Source: Flavobacteriales bacterium
Lineage (GTDB): Bacteria > Bacteroidota > Bacteroidia > Flavobacteriales > Weeksellaceae
Length of the DNA: 64,000 nucleotides
Assembly (NCBI GenBank): GCA_020635515.1
Contig: JACJZS010000002.1
Coordinates: 971,001-1,035,000, forward strand
Reading direction: 5' to 3'
The notes under the pieces were generated by a model. That model saw nothing but the letters and a program-made list of their open reading frames with translations, was not told the DNA's origin and searched no databases. Of the stretch, positions 1 to 8,857 are shown piece by piece (within the stretch, counting starts at the first letter, position 1; every line of letters starts with the position of its first letter). The translations under genes and the position numbers were made by a program.

Positions 1-2072
1 GAATAATTAGGACGAACAGGATTCGGGTAAACAAGAACATTACTAAAATCATCAGCTTCTATTGAAACATCACTTTTGTATGACACCGTTCCTTTAGTAG
101 TTGCAAAATAAACAATTCCTTTATCGTGATTTATAGCAATATCTCTAATGGTGTTTGTTGGTAAAGGAGAGTTAGTAATTGTAAAATTTTTATATACTTC
201 ACTTCCATCGGGAGAAACATAAAAAACACCCGAATTCTCTGTAGCAATCCACTTTCTATTGGCTTTGTCTGTTGCTATATCATTAACTTGTATTTCTCTT
301 AACAATTCTTCTCCTACTCCATTTTCTTCAATAACTACTCGTTTAGTCGCAAAACTTTCTTGAGTTACAGCATCTCTAGGATTTTGCAAAACACGAAGAC
401 CATCTACCAACCCAATCCACAAATCTCCCGAATTATCCAATTCTACACAAACAGCATTATTTGATGGTAAATTCCCTTGATTTTCATCAGTTGATATTAA
501 ATACAGTTTATCATCAGACTGATTTAAAGGAGTTTTGTTATAATCAAGAACTATAACACCATCGTCTCGAGGACCTGCTACATATAAGAAACCTTTATTA
601 TCTATTATTGGTTTAGAAATAGCTGTTCTTGGGGAAGGAGAAATATTTTTTGAATTTAAATCAATTTTAGAAAAACTTCCAGTAGCATTTAATGCTATTA
701 TTGCATGTCCGTATGCTCCGCCACCTAAGTAATTATCTCTTTCAGACACAAATAAATTTCCAGAATCATCGAATATACCACTAACCAAGTGATTAGGTTC
801 AGAAATAACGGAATTTAAATGATTAAAAACTTCTATTGACGCTTGATTTTCTACTTTGATGATTCCTTCTCTCCCATAATCATAACATATCACGTACACC
901 TCATCTAAATTATTCGGATTTGGAATCACATCCATGATATTATTGGCTCCATTCAAAAAAGAACTTGAAATATGATTCCATTTCAAACCATCGTAATAAT
1001 AATATCCATAGTCTGTATTATCATCTACGGTAAAAGAAGAAACTCCTCCTGAAGAAATCCAAATCTTATCGTCTATAGTATTTACAGTAAAAGACTTGTT
1101 TTTATAAGGTCCATCAGGTGCATATTGGTTATTGTTTTCATCAATCAAACCATACAAACTGGTTCCCGCATAAATGGTGTTACTGATATAAACACCAGTA
1201 TTCAATTCATTTCCAAACGTATTTGTATGTACTAAATTTAGATTTTCATCATAAACAGTCACCGAATTTAAACTTACCACAGATAAAAAACCATTTTCTG
1301 AAACTAAATCTTTTAAATTACTTTGTGTACCAAAAACTTGCCAGCTTGATGCAACATCAGATTTTATCCATATTGTATTTCCAGAAGATGCAAGTAGCTG
1401 ACCATTAAACTCACATATATTATCAAATGACACTCCAGAAAAATCATGACTCCATTCAGAAAAATTAGGAAGCATAAAGTCAATATTCTTGGAATAAATT
1501 CCTTCACTTGTTATGGCGTATATTTCATCTCCGTAAATAATGGATTCTTTGACTTTTATGTATGAACCTAATTGTCTAAAGTATATGGTTTCACTTACTT
1601 CTTTACGAGGAATATTAAAATACAAAACTCCAAAATCCATAGACAGCACCGCGTAATCTCCACTGTTTGAAATATGTTTTATACTTTTATTTCCTTGAAA
1701 ATCATTATCTATAATCAAATCAACATTCAAAGAAATTCCATCTGGTGTGAATACATCAAACATACCTCCTTCATAACCAATTAAAAATGTCTGATAATCA
1801 TCATTATAACTAAATCCTGTAACAACAACTCCACTTAATCCATTAACTTTTGAAATCTTAGAAATTTCATTATTATTAATATTATAAGAAAACAATCCTC
1901 CTTCTGTTGCAGAGTACAATTCATCTCCTATAATTTCTATTTTACTTATATCGAAGTACGAAAAATAATCTTCCCATCTTGTATTTTGTGCAAAAGAGAA
2001 ATTTTCAAACAATACTAAAGCAATAAATATCAATACTTTAAACCTAATAAAACAATCTAATTTTAACATCAT
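1..2072 (-). CDS. porZ: PorZ-like type IX secretion beta-propeller protein (3' end cut by window edge)
   Basis: An open frame runs on the - strand from an ATG at 2072 (a second in-frame ATG is at 2069) to the window edge, about 690 codons with no stop. The N-terminus has a basic start, a hydrophobic stretch and an Ala-Gln cleavage site (FSFAQ), so it is a signal peptide. The body is built of repeated propeller-type strands such as YSATEGGLF, YFATTKGTV and WVGLVDGLRVL, as in two-component-regulator propellers. The last visible residues read VLVYPNPVRPN, the start of a type A T9SS C-terminal sorting domain. PorZ is a surface beta-propeller of the T9SS attachment complex that handles A-LPS delivery in Porphyromonas; propeller plus sorting domain fits it well. 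A generic secreted propeller protein is the alternative. A promoter motif lies at 2089-2096. Confidence 0.8.
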   Translation of the reverse strand, partial: MMLKLDCFIRFKVLIFIALVLFENFSFAQNTRWEDYFSYFDISKIEIIGDELYSATEGGLFSYNINNNEISKISKVNGLSGVVVTGFSYNDDYQTFLIGYEGGMFDVFTPDGISLNVDLIIDNDFQGNKSIKHISNSGDYAVLSMDFGVLYFNIPRKEVSETIYFRQLGSYIKVKESIIYGDEIYAITSEGIYSKNIDFMLPNFSEWSHDFSGVSFDNICEFNGQLLASSGNTIWIKSDVASSWQVFGTQSNLKDLVSENGFLSVVSLNSVTVYDENLNLVHTNTFGNELNTGVYISNTIYAGTSLYGLIDENNNQYAPDGPYKNKSFTVNTIDDKIWISSGGVSSFTVDDNTDYGYYYYDGLKWNHISSSFLNGANNIMDVIPNPNNLDEVYVICYDYGREGIIKVENQASIEVFNHLNSVISEPNHLVSGIFDDSGNLFVSERDNYLGGGAYGHAIIALNATGSFSKIDLNSKNISPSPRTAISKPIIDNKGFLYVAGPRDDGVIVLDYNKTPLNQSDDKLYLISTDENQGNLPSNNAVCVELDNSGDLWIGLVDGLRVLQNPRDAVTQESFATKRVVIEENGVGEELLREIQVNDIATDKANRKWIATENSGVFYVSPDGSEVYKNFTITNSPLPTNTIRDIAINHDKGIVYFATTKGTVSYKSDVSIEADDFSNVLVYPNPVRPNY

Positions 2073-2088
2073 AAAGTTAACAGTTACA

Positions 2089-2096
2089 CAAATGTA
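2089..2096 (-). promoter_or_regulatory. Candidate -7 promoter element of porZ
   Basis: On the - strand this reads TACATTTG, an exact match to the Bacteroidota sigma-A -7 consensus TAnnTTTG. It lies 16 bases before the ATG at 2072. I see no clear -33 TTG box. Confidence 0.5.
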
Positions 2097-2201
2097 GATA
2101 TTATTTTTCTAACCTCTTGTAATTTCAATGACTCTTAGCATAAAGTTTACTTTTATAAAACTTAAACGTAGTAGCGTAAATGTTATTTCATTTAATTTAT
2201 T

Positions 2202-2209
2202 TACTTTTG
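2202..2209 (+). promoter_or_regulatory. Candidate -7 promoter element of folE
   Basis: TACTTTTG matches TAnnTTTG exactly and ends 16 bases before the folE ATG, which predicts a leader of about 10 nucleotides. The folE and porZ promoters are divergent within 2073-2225. Confidence 0.5.
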
Positions 2210-2225
2210 TTTAAATCATTAAAAA

Positions 2226-2900
2226 ATGAACAACTCTTTCATTGAGAATCACGACGAAGATTCAGACCATTTTTCTAGTAAAGAATACACTCCTATTCGC
2301 GAAAATGCATTTGATAAATCTTCCGAAGAAAAAATTGAAGAAATTCAGAAGCATTTTCGCTCTATATTAGATATTCTAGGAATGGACTTAAATGATGACA
2401 GTTTATGTGATACTCCCAAACGAGTAGCAAAAATGTATGTAAATGAGATTTTTGGCGGACTTCTCCCAGAAAATAAACCAGAGATTTCTACTTTTAAGAA
2501 TGAATACCGATACAATCAAATGCTTATTGAAAAAGACATTGCTGTATATTCTACTTGTGAACATCACTTTTTGCCGATTATAGGAAAAGCACACGTAGCA
2601 TATATTTCAAATGGAAAAGTAATCGGTTTGTCTAAAATCAATCGTATTGTGAATTATTATTCCAAAAGACCACAAGTACAAGAAAGACTTACCATGCAAA
2701 TAGTCAATGCAATGAAAGAAGCTTTAGGAACAGAAGATGTTGCATGTGTAATTGATGCTAAGCACTTATGCGTAAATTCCAGAGGAATACAAGATACCAA
2801 TTGCTCAACAATTACCGCAGAATTAAGCGGAGCTTTTAAAAACCATGCCATTACTCGAAAAGAATTTCTGCATTACATAAACATTAAGTCTAATTTATAA
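2226..2900 (+). CDS. folE: GTP cyclohydrolase I
   Basis: The 224-residue protein carries the hallmark zinc-binding segment CEHHFLPI and the second ligand region KHLCVNSRGI, plus the substrate-loop region GKVIGLSKINRIV. These identify a type I (FolE) GTP cyclohydrolase, which converts GTP to 7,8-dihydroneopterin triphosphate for folate or pterin synthesis in the cytoplasm. About 40 acidic, low-complexity residues precede the catalytic domain, as is common in Bacteroidota FolE. It is followed 17 bases later by nadB on the same strand and is probably cotranscribed with it. Confidence 0.95.
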   Translation: MNNSFIENHDEDSDHFSSKEYTPIRENAFDKSSEEKIEEIQKHFRSILDILGMDLNDDSLCDTPKRVAKMYVNEIFGGLLPENKPEISTFKNEYRYNQMLIEKDIAVYSTCEHHFLPIIGKAHVAYISNGKVIGLSKINRIVNYYSKRPQVQERLTMQIVNAMKEALGTEDVACVIDAKHLCVNSRGIQDTNCSTITAELSGAFKNHAITRKEFLHYINIKSNL

Positions 2901-2917
2901 ACTCATTCTATAGAATC

Positions 2918-4495
2918 ATGATAGAAACCGATGTACTCGTTATAGGATCTGGAATTTCTGGTCTATCTTACGCTTTGAAAGTAGCAGAAACTCTTCCTGA
3001 AGTAAATGTAACCATAGTAACAAAAGATAATGAAAGTGAAAGCAACACAAAATATGCTCAAGGTGGATTGGCAGTTGTTACGGATTTAGAAAATGATAGT
3101 TATCAAAAACACATAGAAGATACCTTATTGGCAGGTGATGGATTGTGCGATAGAGAAGTTGTAGAAATAGTGGTAAAAGAAGGACCTGAAAGATTTAAAG
3201 AAATCATAAACTGGGGAGCTAATTTCGACAAAGATAAAAAAGGAGAATTCAACCTTGGTAGAGAAGGAGGACACACAGAAAATAGAATCGTCCATCACAA
3301 AGACATTACAGGATTTGAAATCGAAAGAGCCTTGCTAGAAACCGTAAATAATACCAAAAATATAACACTTTATACGCATCATTATGTAATCGACCTAATA
3401 ACAGAACATCATATTAGACCAAAGGAAAAGAGAAAAGAAAAAGTAACTTGTTTTGGTGCATATGTGCTCGATAAAAAGCAAAAAGTAATTAAAAGAATTC
3501 GTTCTAAAATTACTTTACTAGCAACAGGAGGAGCAGGACATGTCTATAAAAATTCTACCAATCCTTCCATAGCTACTGGAGATGGAATAGGATTAGCTTT
3601 TAGAGCAAAAGCAAAAATTGAAAATATGCAATTTTTTCAATTTCACCCGACAGCATTTTATAGTAAGTTAGACGGAAGATTATTTCTAATTTCAGAAGCT
3701 GTAAGAGGTTTTGGAGCAAAGCTAAGATTAATGGACGGCTCTAAATTCATGCATAAATACGACGAAAGAGAAGAGCTTGCTTCTAGAGATATTGTTGCTC
3801 GTGCTATAGATAATGAACTTAAAATTTCAGGAGAGGAATTTGTAGGATTGGATTGTTCTCATTTAGATAAAGAAGAATTCTTAAAACATTTCCCAAACAT
3901 ATACGAACACTGCATTGAACAAGGTATTGATCCTTTCAAACAATACATTCCTGTAGTTCCTGCTGCTCACTATATGTGTGGAGGAATCAAAACGGGAATA
4001 GACGGAATGAGTTCTGTTTCTAATCTTTTTGCCGTAGGAGAATGTACTTGCACAGGACTGCATGGTGCGAATCGTCTTGCTTCTAATTCTCTACTCGAAG
4101 CGTTGGTGTTTGGTCATCGTTCAGCGATAAAAACAGTAGCACTATTAAAGGAAAATAAGTTTGATACCACTAATTTTGAGAAAATACCAAATTGGAACCA
4201 AGATGGAATGACCGTAAATGAAGAAATGGTAATGATTTCTTATCTTAGAAAGGAATTACAGATTTTAATGAGCGACTTGGTAGGTATTGTTCGTTCTAAT
4301 AGGAGATTACAACTTGCTGCAACAAAGGAAAATGAAATTTATCTTTCCGTGAAAGAACTGTATGATTTATCTATACTTTCCCCTCAACTTTCTGAATTAA
4401 GAAATCTAGTTGCAGTAGCACATTTAATTATACATCAATCAATTAGTCAAAAAGAAAATAGAGGAGCATATTACAACAAAGACTTAGAAAATTAA
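2918..4495 (+). CDS. nadB: L-aspartate oxidase
   Basis: The 525-residue flavoprotein starts with the FAD dinucleotide-binding motif GSGISGLSYALK and has the NadB signature TKYAQGGLAVV, a substrate-binding HKDITG/HPTAFY region and GECTCTGLHGANRLASNSLLEALV near residue 390, which is typical of the succinate dehydrogenase flavoprotein/NadB superfamily. NadB oxidises L-aspartate to iminoaspartate, the first step of de novo NAD synthesis. The length fits NadB (about 530) rather than SdhA or FrdA. The partner nadA is not in this window. It sits 17 bases after folE. Confidence 0.93.
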   Translation: MIETDVLVIGSGISGLSYALKVAETLPEVNVTIVTKDNESESNTKYAQGGLAVVTDLENDSYQKHIEDTLLAGDGLCDREVVEIVVKEGPERFKEIINWGANFDKDKKGEFNLGREGGHTENRIVHHKDITGFEIERALLETVNNTKNITLYTHHYVIDLITEHHIRPKEKRKEKVTCFGAYVLDKKQKVIKRIRSKITLLATGGAGHVYKNSTNPSIATGDGIGLAFRAKAKIENMQFFQFHPTAFYSKLDGRLFLISEAVRGFGAKLRLMDGSKFMHKYDEREELASRDIVARAIDNELKISGEEFVGLDCSHLDKEEFLKHFPNIYEHCIEQGIDPFKQYIPVVPAAHYMCGGIKTGIDGMSSVSNLFAVGECTCTGLHGANRLASNSLLEALVFGHRSAIKTVALLKENKFDTTNFEKIPNWNQDGMTVNEEMVMISYLRKELQILMSDLVGIVRSNRRLQLAATKENEIYLSVKELYDLSILSPQLSELRNLVAVAHLIIHQSISQKENRGAYYNKDLEN

Positions 4496-4519
4496 TTCTC
4501 TCTTTTTTAAACAAAATAG

Positions 4520-4527
4520 TACATTTG
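4520..4527 (+). promoter_or_regulatory. Candidate -7 promoter element
   Basis: TACATTTG matches TAnnTTTG and lies 25 bases before the ATG at 4553, so the DUF5606-mazG pair probably has its own promoter rather than relying on nadB read-through. Confidence 0.45.
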
Positions 4528-4552
4528 CATTCCCAAACGAAACAATAAAAAA

Positions 4553-4987
4553 ATGGATTTAAGTAAAATTGTAGCAATAGGCGGAAAACCAGGACTTTTT
4601 AAATTAATATCTCAGTCAAAAAATGGGTTTATCGTAGAAAATATAGAAAAGAAAAATAGATTATCAATCTCTCAACAACAACAAGTTAGTTTGTTAGAAA
4701 ATATTGCTATTTACACCTACGAAGATGATATTCCACTAAAAGAAGTATTTACTCTAATTGCTAAAAAAGAAGAGGTAAAAGAATGCATCAATCCTAAAGA
4801 AGATAAAAATAAACTTAGAGAATATATGCTTTCTATCCTACCTAATTACGATGAAGAAAGAGTATATGATTCTGATTTGAAAAAACTTTTCCGATGGTAT
4901 AATATTCTTTTAGAATCAGGAGAAATAACCGCTGAAAGCATAAAGGAAACTAAAAAACAAAAAGAAGATACCAGTTCCGAAGAATAA
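4553..4987 (+). CDS. DUF5606 domain protein
   Basis: The 144-residue protein begins MDLSKIVAIGGKPGLFKLIS, the characteristic N-terminus of the DUF5606 family of Bacteroidota. An N-terminal domain of about 100 residues is followed by a helical segment and a charged C-terminal tail rich in Lys and Glu. Function is unknown in the family; there is no signal peptide or membrane segment, so it should be cytoplasmic. Its stop codon shares a base with the mazG start, so translation of the two is probably coupled. I cannot assign a reaction. Confidence 0.8.
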   Translation: MDLSKIVAIGGKPGLFKLISQSKNGFIVENIEKKNRLSISQQQQVSLLENIAIYTYEDDIPLKEVFTLIAKKEEVKECINPKEDKNKLREYMLSILPNYDEERVYDSDLKKLFRWYNILLESGEITAESIKETKKQKEDTSSEE

Positions 4988-5760
4988 TGAGCAAAAAGCA
5001 AGAACAAGAAGCTTTCAAGCGTTTACTTATTATTATGGATGAACTTAGAGAAAAGTGTCCGTGGGATAAAAAACAAACCATAGACTCTCTAAGACATCTT
5101 ACCATAGAAGAAACCTATGAGCTTTCTGACGCAATCCTAAAAAATGATTCTCAAGAAATTAAAAAAGAACTTGGAGATTTATTCTTGCATTTGGTATTTT
5201 ATTCAAAAATTGCTTCCGAAGAAAATAAGTTTACCATTTCTGATGTTTTAAACTCTATTTGCGATAAGTTAATTCATCGTCATCCTCATATCTACGCTGA
5301 TGTAGAAGTGGAAAATGAAGAACAAGTAAAACAAAACTGGGAAAAATTAAAGCTCAAAGAAGGAAAAAAGTCTGTATTAGAAGGTGTTCCTGATTCTTTA
5401 CCAGCACTTCTGAAAGCATATAGAATACAAGAAAAGGTAAAAGGTGTGGGATTTGAATTTTCTAATGTTTCTCAAGTACTAGACAAAATAAAGGAAGAAA
5501 TTGACGAGTTTGAAACAGAAACTGATCAACTGAAAAAAGAAGAAGAATTTGGAGATGTACTTTTTTCCCTCATTAATTATGCTAGATATGTAGGAATTAA
5601 TCCCGAAGATGCCCTTGAAAAAACAAACATCAAATTCAAAAGAAGATTCCAAGAGCTAGAAAATCAAACTCAAAAAAAATCCTTACATTTACACGAGTTA
5701 TCGTTAGAAGAAATGGACGAGATTTGGACACAAATCAAGAAAGATGAAAAAACAAAATAA
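4987..5760 (+). CDS. mazG: Nucleoside triphosphate pyrophosphohydrolase MazG
   Basis: The 257-residue protein shows the two tandem MazG domains of the full-length family. The first has CPWDKKQTIDSLRHLTIEETYE and KKELGDLFLHLVFYS with the EExxE and ExxD metal ligands; the second has VKEEIDEF-type and EEFGDVLFSLINYARY motifs. HRHPHIYADV between them is also typical. MazG hydrolyses (d)NTPs to monophosphates and pyrophosphate, as housecleaning or in stress control. The ATG overlaps the TAA of the preceding gene by one base (4987). Confidence 0.93.
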   Translation: MSKKQEQEAFKRLLIIMDELREKCPWDKKQTIDSLRHLTIEETYELSDAILKNDSQEIKKELGDLFLHLVFYSKIASEENKFTISDVLNSICDKLIHRHPHIYADVEVENEEQVKQNWEKLKLKEGKKSVLEGVPDSLPALLKAYRIQEKVKGVGFEFSNVSQVLDKIKEEIDEFETETDQLKKEEEFGDVLFSLINYARYVGINPEDALEKTNIKFKRRFQELENQTQKKSLHLHELSLEEMDEIWTQIKKDEKTK

Positions 5761-5825
5761 AGTAACTATTTTTATGGTACTCAAAACCAAATTCCAAAAA
5801 AATATATAAACCAAAAAAACTATTT

Positions 5826-6227
5826 ATGAGTAATTCCATCAACAAAGTAATACTAGTGGGAAACGTAGGCGAAGAAATGAGATTTCATGAGTTTAATGAT
5901 GAAAATTGTATTTTTAGATTTTCTCTTGCCACTTCCGACTACTATAAAGATAAAACAACAGGTGCTAAAAAGTCAATTACGGAATGGCATACCGTTGTAT
6001 GCAAAAATAGACTTGCAGAATTCTGCAACAAATACCTAACCAAAGGCGATAAAGTTTTTGTAGAAGGAAAAATTAAAACACGTAAGTGGGGAGATCCCGA
6101 TCAGATTAAATATACTACCGAAATTATTACAGAGCAAATTCAAATTCTATCTTCTAAAAAATCAAAATCAGAAAAAAATAGCATTTCTGAGTCTTTTGAT
6201 GAAGACGACAACGATTTGTCTTTCTAA
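5826..6227 (+). CDS. ssb: Single-stranded DNA-binding protein
   Basis: The 133-residue protein has an OB-fold with the SSB pattern NKVILVGNVGEE, FSLATSDYYKD, EWHTVVCKNRLAEF and KGDKVFVEGKIKTRKW, followed by a short acidic tail ending DEDDNDLSF. That tail is the partner-binding tip of bacterial SSB, with D-L-S-F in place of the canonical DIPF. It binds single-stranded DNA in replication and repair. The order ssb-gldE-gldD is a conserved arrangement in Flavobacteriia, and gldE starts 14 bases after this stop. Confidence 0.95.
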   Translation: MSNSINKVILVGNVGEEMRFHEFNDENCIFRFSLATSDYYKDKTTGAKKSITEWHTVVCKNRLAEFCNKYLTKGDKVFVEGKIKTRKWGDPDQIKYTTEIITEQIQILSSKKSKSEKNSISESFDEDDNDLSF

Positions 6228-6241
6228 TTTAATTCACAACT

Positions 6242-7570
6242 ATGTTAGACACAGAGCCTCCGTCGAGTTTTTTATTTACAGGTACTTCATACGAGATTTC
6301 ACTGATAGTGATTACTATAATTCTTGTGCTTTTTTCTGGAATTACATCAAGTTCCGAAGTTGCATTTTTTAGTCTTACAAAAAAGAAATTAGAAGATTTA
6401 AAAAATATTGACTCTGCAAAAGAAAAAAAGTTTTCTGAACTTTTACAGGATAAAAAAAAGCTACTTTCTACTATACTAATACTCAATAATACCATAAATA
6501 TTGCGATTGTTCTTGTAGTTTCACAACTCATTAGTTCTGTAAAATTTGAATCTTTCTCCATTTTTAATGTTATGATATCATCTAATGAAATTCGTCTATT
6601 TTTTGATTTAGTTTTCATTACATTTATTATTCTTCTTTTTGGCGAAATCATTCCTAAAATTTATGCTCGGCTCAATCCTATTCAATGTGCAACTATTGGT
6701 TATCCGATAATTAATGCTTCAAAAACCATTTTTAAACCAATATCTATTTTTTTATTATTTCTTTCAGAAAAAATAGAAAATAGAGTTCAAGCAAAGGATT
6801 CCATTACCATAGATGAACTATCCGATGCTCTAGAAATAGCTTCTGAAGACAAGAACACGTCTGAAGATGATCAAAAAATACTAGAAGGAATTGTCAGCTT
6901 TGGTAATACAGTAGCAACTCAAGTAATGACTCCTCGTGTTGATGTATTTGCTATTTCGCATGATACGGATTATAAAACATTACTTAATCAAGTGCAAGAA
7001 AATGGTTTTTCTAGAATTCCTATTTATAAAAAAAATATTGATGAAATTTCTGGTATTTTGTATGCTAAAGACTTAATCAATCACTTAGAAAAAGACAACC
7101 TAAATTGGAATTACCTTGTCCGTGATGCCTATTTTGTTCCTGAGAATAAAAAATTAGATGATTTGTTGCTTGATTTTCAAGAAAAGAAAATTCATATTGC
7201 CATTGTTGTAGACGAATACGGAGGAACTTCTGGAATTATAAGCCTAGAAGATGTAATTGAAGAAATCGTAGGAGATATTAGTGATGAATTTGATGTTGAC
7301 GAAAGTGCATATACTAAAATTGACGACCAAGTTTATAGTTTTGAAGGAAAAACAGCATTAAAAGATTTTTATAGAATAATAGGAGCAGATGAGCAAGAAT
7401 TCGAAGATTCTGCTGCAGATGCCGATACTTTAGCTGGATTTTTGATTGAAATATCAGAACGATTTCCTAATAAAAATCAAGTAATTGATTTCAAAAATTA
7501 TACTTTTCAGATACTTTCTCTAGATAGAAAAAGATTAAAAACCATAAAAGTCACTGTACACAAAAAATAA
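6242..7570 (+). CDS. gldE: Gliding motility-associated protein GldE (CorC/HlyC family membrane protein)
   Basis: The 442-residue protein has an N-terminal DUF21-type membrane domain (hydrophobic segments near residues 15-40, 75-100, 120-145, with LFSGITSSSEVAFFSL), a pair of CBS motifs in the middle (VMTPRVDVFAI and VPENKKLDDLLLDFQ, VVDEYGGTSGIISLEDV) and a C-terminal CorC/HlyC domain (YSFEGKTALKDFYRI). The order matches GldE. Directly followed by gldD after one base, which separates it from generic CorC-like transporters. In Flavobacterium johnsoniae the gld genes are needed for gliding; the biochemical role of GldE is not settled. Confidence 0.92.
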   Translation: MLDTEPPSSFLFTGTSYEISLIVITIILVLFSGITSSSEVAFFSLTKKKLEDLKNIDSAKEKKFSELLQDKKKLLSTILILNNTINIAIVLVVSQLISSVKFESFSIFNVMISSNEIRLFFDLVFITFIILLFGEIIPKIYARLNPIQCATIGYPIINASKTIFKPISIFLLFLSEKIENRVQAKDSITIDELSDALEIASEDKNTSEDDQKILEGIVSFGNTVATQVMTPRVDVFAISHDTDYKTLLNQVQENGFSRIPIYKKNIDEISGILYAKDLINHLEKDNLNWNYLVRDAYFVPENKKLDDLLLDFQEKKIHIAIVVDEYGGTSGIISLEDVIEEIVGDISDEFDVDESAYTKIDDQVYSFEGKTALKDFYRIIGADEQEFEDSAADADTLAGFLIEISERFPNKNQVIDFKNYTFQILSLDRKRLKTIKVTVHKK

Positions 7571-7571
7571 A

Positions 7572-8132
7572 ATGAGTAAATCATATCTTTTTTTCTTTCT
7601 TATTAGCTTTATTTTATTCTCTTGCGAAGGAGATACATTGCCTAAACCTCAAGGAAATCTTCGTTTAGAATACCCAAAAGCAACGTATCAAGAAACTAAT
7701 TTTCCTTGTCCTTTTAGTTTCAAAAAGTCAAAATTAGCAATCATAACACCAAGAAAAGAAAAATGTTGGTTTACTATTTCTTATCCAAAAATGAAAGCAA
7801 ATATTCACGTGACTTATTTGCCAGTAAACAACAATATTGAAAACTTGATTAAAGAATCTCAGAAATTGGTTTATGAACACACTATACGAGCATCAGCTAT
7901 AAAACCGAAACAGTTTTTATATCCTGAAAAGAAAGTATACGGAAACCTTTACGAATTAGCAGGAGAATCTGCATCTAATATTCACTTTTATTTAACAGAT
8001 TCTACCAATCACTTCCTTGAGGCAAACGTTTACTTTAATGTTCGTCCTAATCCAGACTCACTAGCTCCAGCAGTTAAGTATATTTCAAATGATGTACTTA
8101 CACTCATTGATTCTTTTGAGTGGAAAAAATAA
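7572..8132 (+). CDS. gldD: Gliding motility lipoprotein GldD
   Basis: The 186-residue protein starts with a lipoprotein signal peptide (FLISFILFSCEG, lipobox Cys near residue 18) and continues with TLPKPQGNLRLEYPKATY, the characteristic GldD start. It is required for gliding in F. johnsoniae and is anchored in the envelope by its lipid. It follows gldE after one base, so the two are cotranscribed. It ends four bases before the convergent TPR gene. Confidence 0.93.
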   Translation: MSKSYLFFFLISFILFSCEGDTLPKPQGNLRLEYPKATYQETNFPCPFSFKKSKLAIITPRKEKCWFTISYPKMKANIHVTYLPVNNNIENLIKESQKLVYEHTIRASAIKPKQFLYPEKKVYGNLYELAGESASNIHFYLTDSTNHFLEANVYFNVRPNPDSLAPAVKYISNDVLTLIDSFEWKK

Positions 8133-8136
8133 GTAC

Positions 8137-8727
8137 TTAATTGCAAAACTTTTGAATTGCTTCGTATGCTTTTTTCATTCCTAATTCTCCTGCTCTGCTG
8201 TAATCTAAACATGCTAGTTTTTTCTTTCCTCTGTTGAGATAAGAGTTTGCTCTGTTATACAAAGCTAGTTTGTAATTAGGTTCAATTTCAAGTGCTTTTG
8301 TAAAATAAGGAATTGCTTTTTTTGCTTTATTTAGTGCGTAATATGCCGAACCTAAATTATTGTAATATTTCGCTTCGTTTGGATTTAATTCAATCGCCTT
8401 TTCGTAATGCTTTATTGCCTGTTTGTATTCTTGTATTCCTGTGCTAGATGCACCTAAAATATAATATGCCTCTGCATCATTAGTATTAGCAATCAAATAT
8501 TTAGAAATATCGTTAATCGTTCCATAATAATCATTCAAGTTTAGTTTTGCTATACTCCTTTGGAATAAAGCATCGTTATTATCTGCATTTTGTTCAATTA
8601 TTGGAGTTAGGAGCTCTATAGCTTCTTGAAAATTATTCTGCTTGATTAAAATTTTTGCTTTGTCTACACCTGTTTGTCCAAAGGTTAATGAGAAAATAAA
8701 CAAGCTAGTTAAATATATGTATTTCAT
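8137..8727 (-). CDS. Secreted tetratricopeptide repeat protein
   Basis: I take the ATG at 8727 as the start, because it gives a clean signal peptide (MKYIYLTSLFIFSLTFGQ); an in-frame ATG eight codons upstream would add charged residues ahead of it. The remaining ~175 residues form about five TPR units, for example AEAYYILGASSTGIQEYKQA and AKYYNNLGSAYYALNKAKKA. TPR domains mediate protein-protein contacts; the partner here is unknown. The protein should be periplasmic or on the envelope. It is convergent with gldD and separated from it by four bases. Confidence 0.85.
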   Translation of the reverse strand: MKYIYLTSLFIFSLTFGQTGVDKAKILIKQNNFQEAIELLTPIIEQNADNNDALFQRSIAKLNLNDYYGTINDISKYLIANTNDAEAYYILGASSTGIQEYKQAIKHYEKAIELNPNEAKYYNNLGSAYYALNKAKKAIPYFTKALEIEPNYKLALYNRANSYLNRGKKKLACLDYSRAGELGMKKAYEAIQKFCN

Positions 8728-8804
8728 TTTCTTATGATTTAAAAATAACAAAACAAAATTAGGTGTTTTTTTTTAGAGAAACAGAATAATCAATAGACTT
8801 TTAA

Positions 8805-8835
8805 TTGTCGTTTACTTGATTATATTGTAGATTTG
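8805..8835 (+). promoter_or_regulatory. Candidate promoter of the epimerase gene (-33 and -7 boxes)
   Basis: TTG at 8805-8807 and TAGATTTG at 8828-8835, separated by 20 bases, fit the Bacteroidota promoter pattern. The -7 box ends 22 bases before the ATG at 8858. This is the best two-box promoter I found. Confidence 0.6.
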
Positions 8836-8857
8836 TTGCGGATTATAAACATAAAAA

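Noticed and set aside
1223..1408. 61-codon + strand ORF inside porZ
   Set aside because: It is antisense to the long PorZ frame and has no recognisable features.
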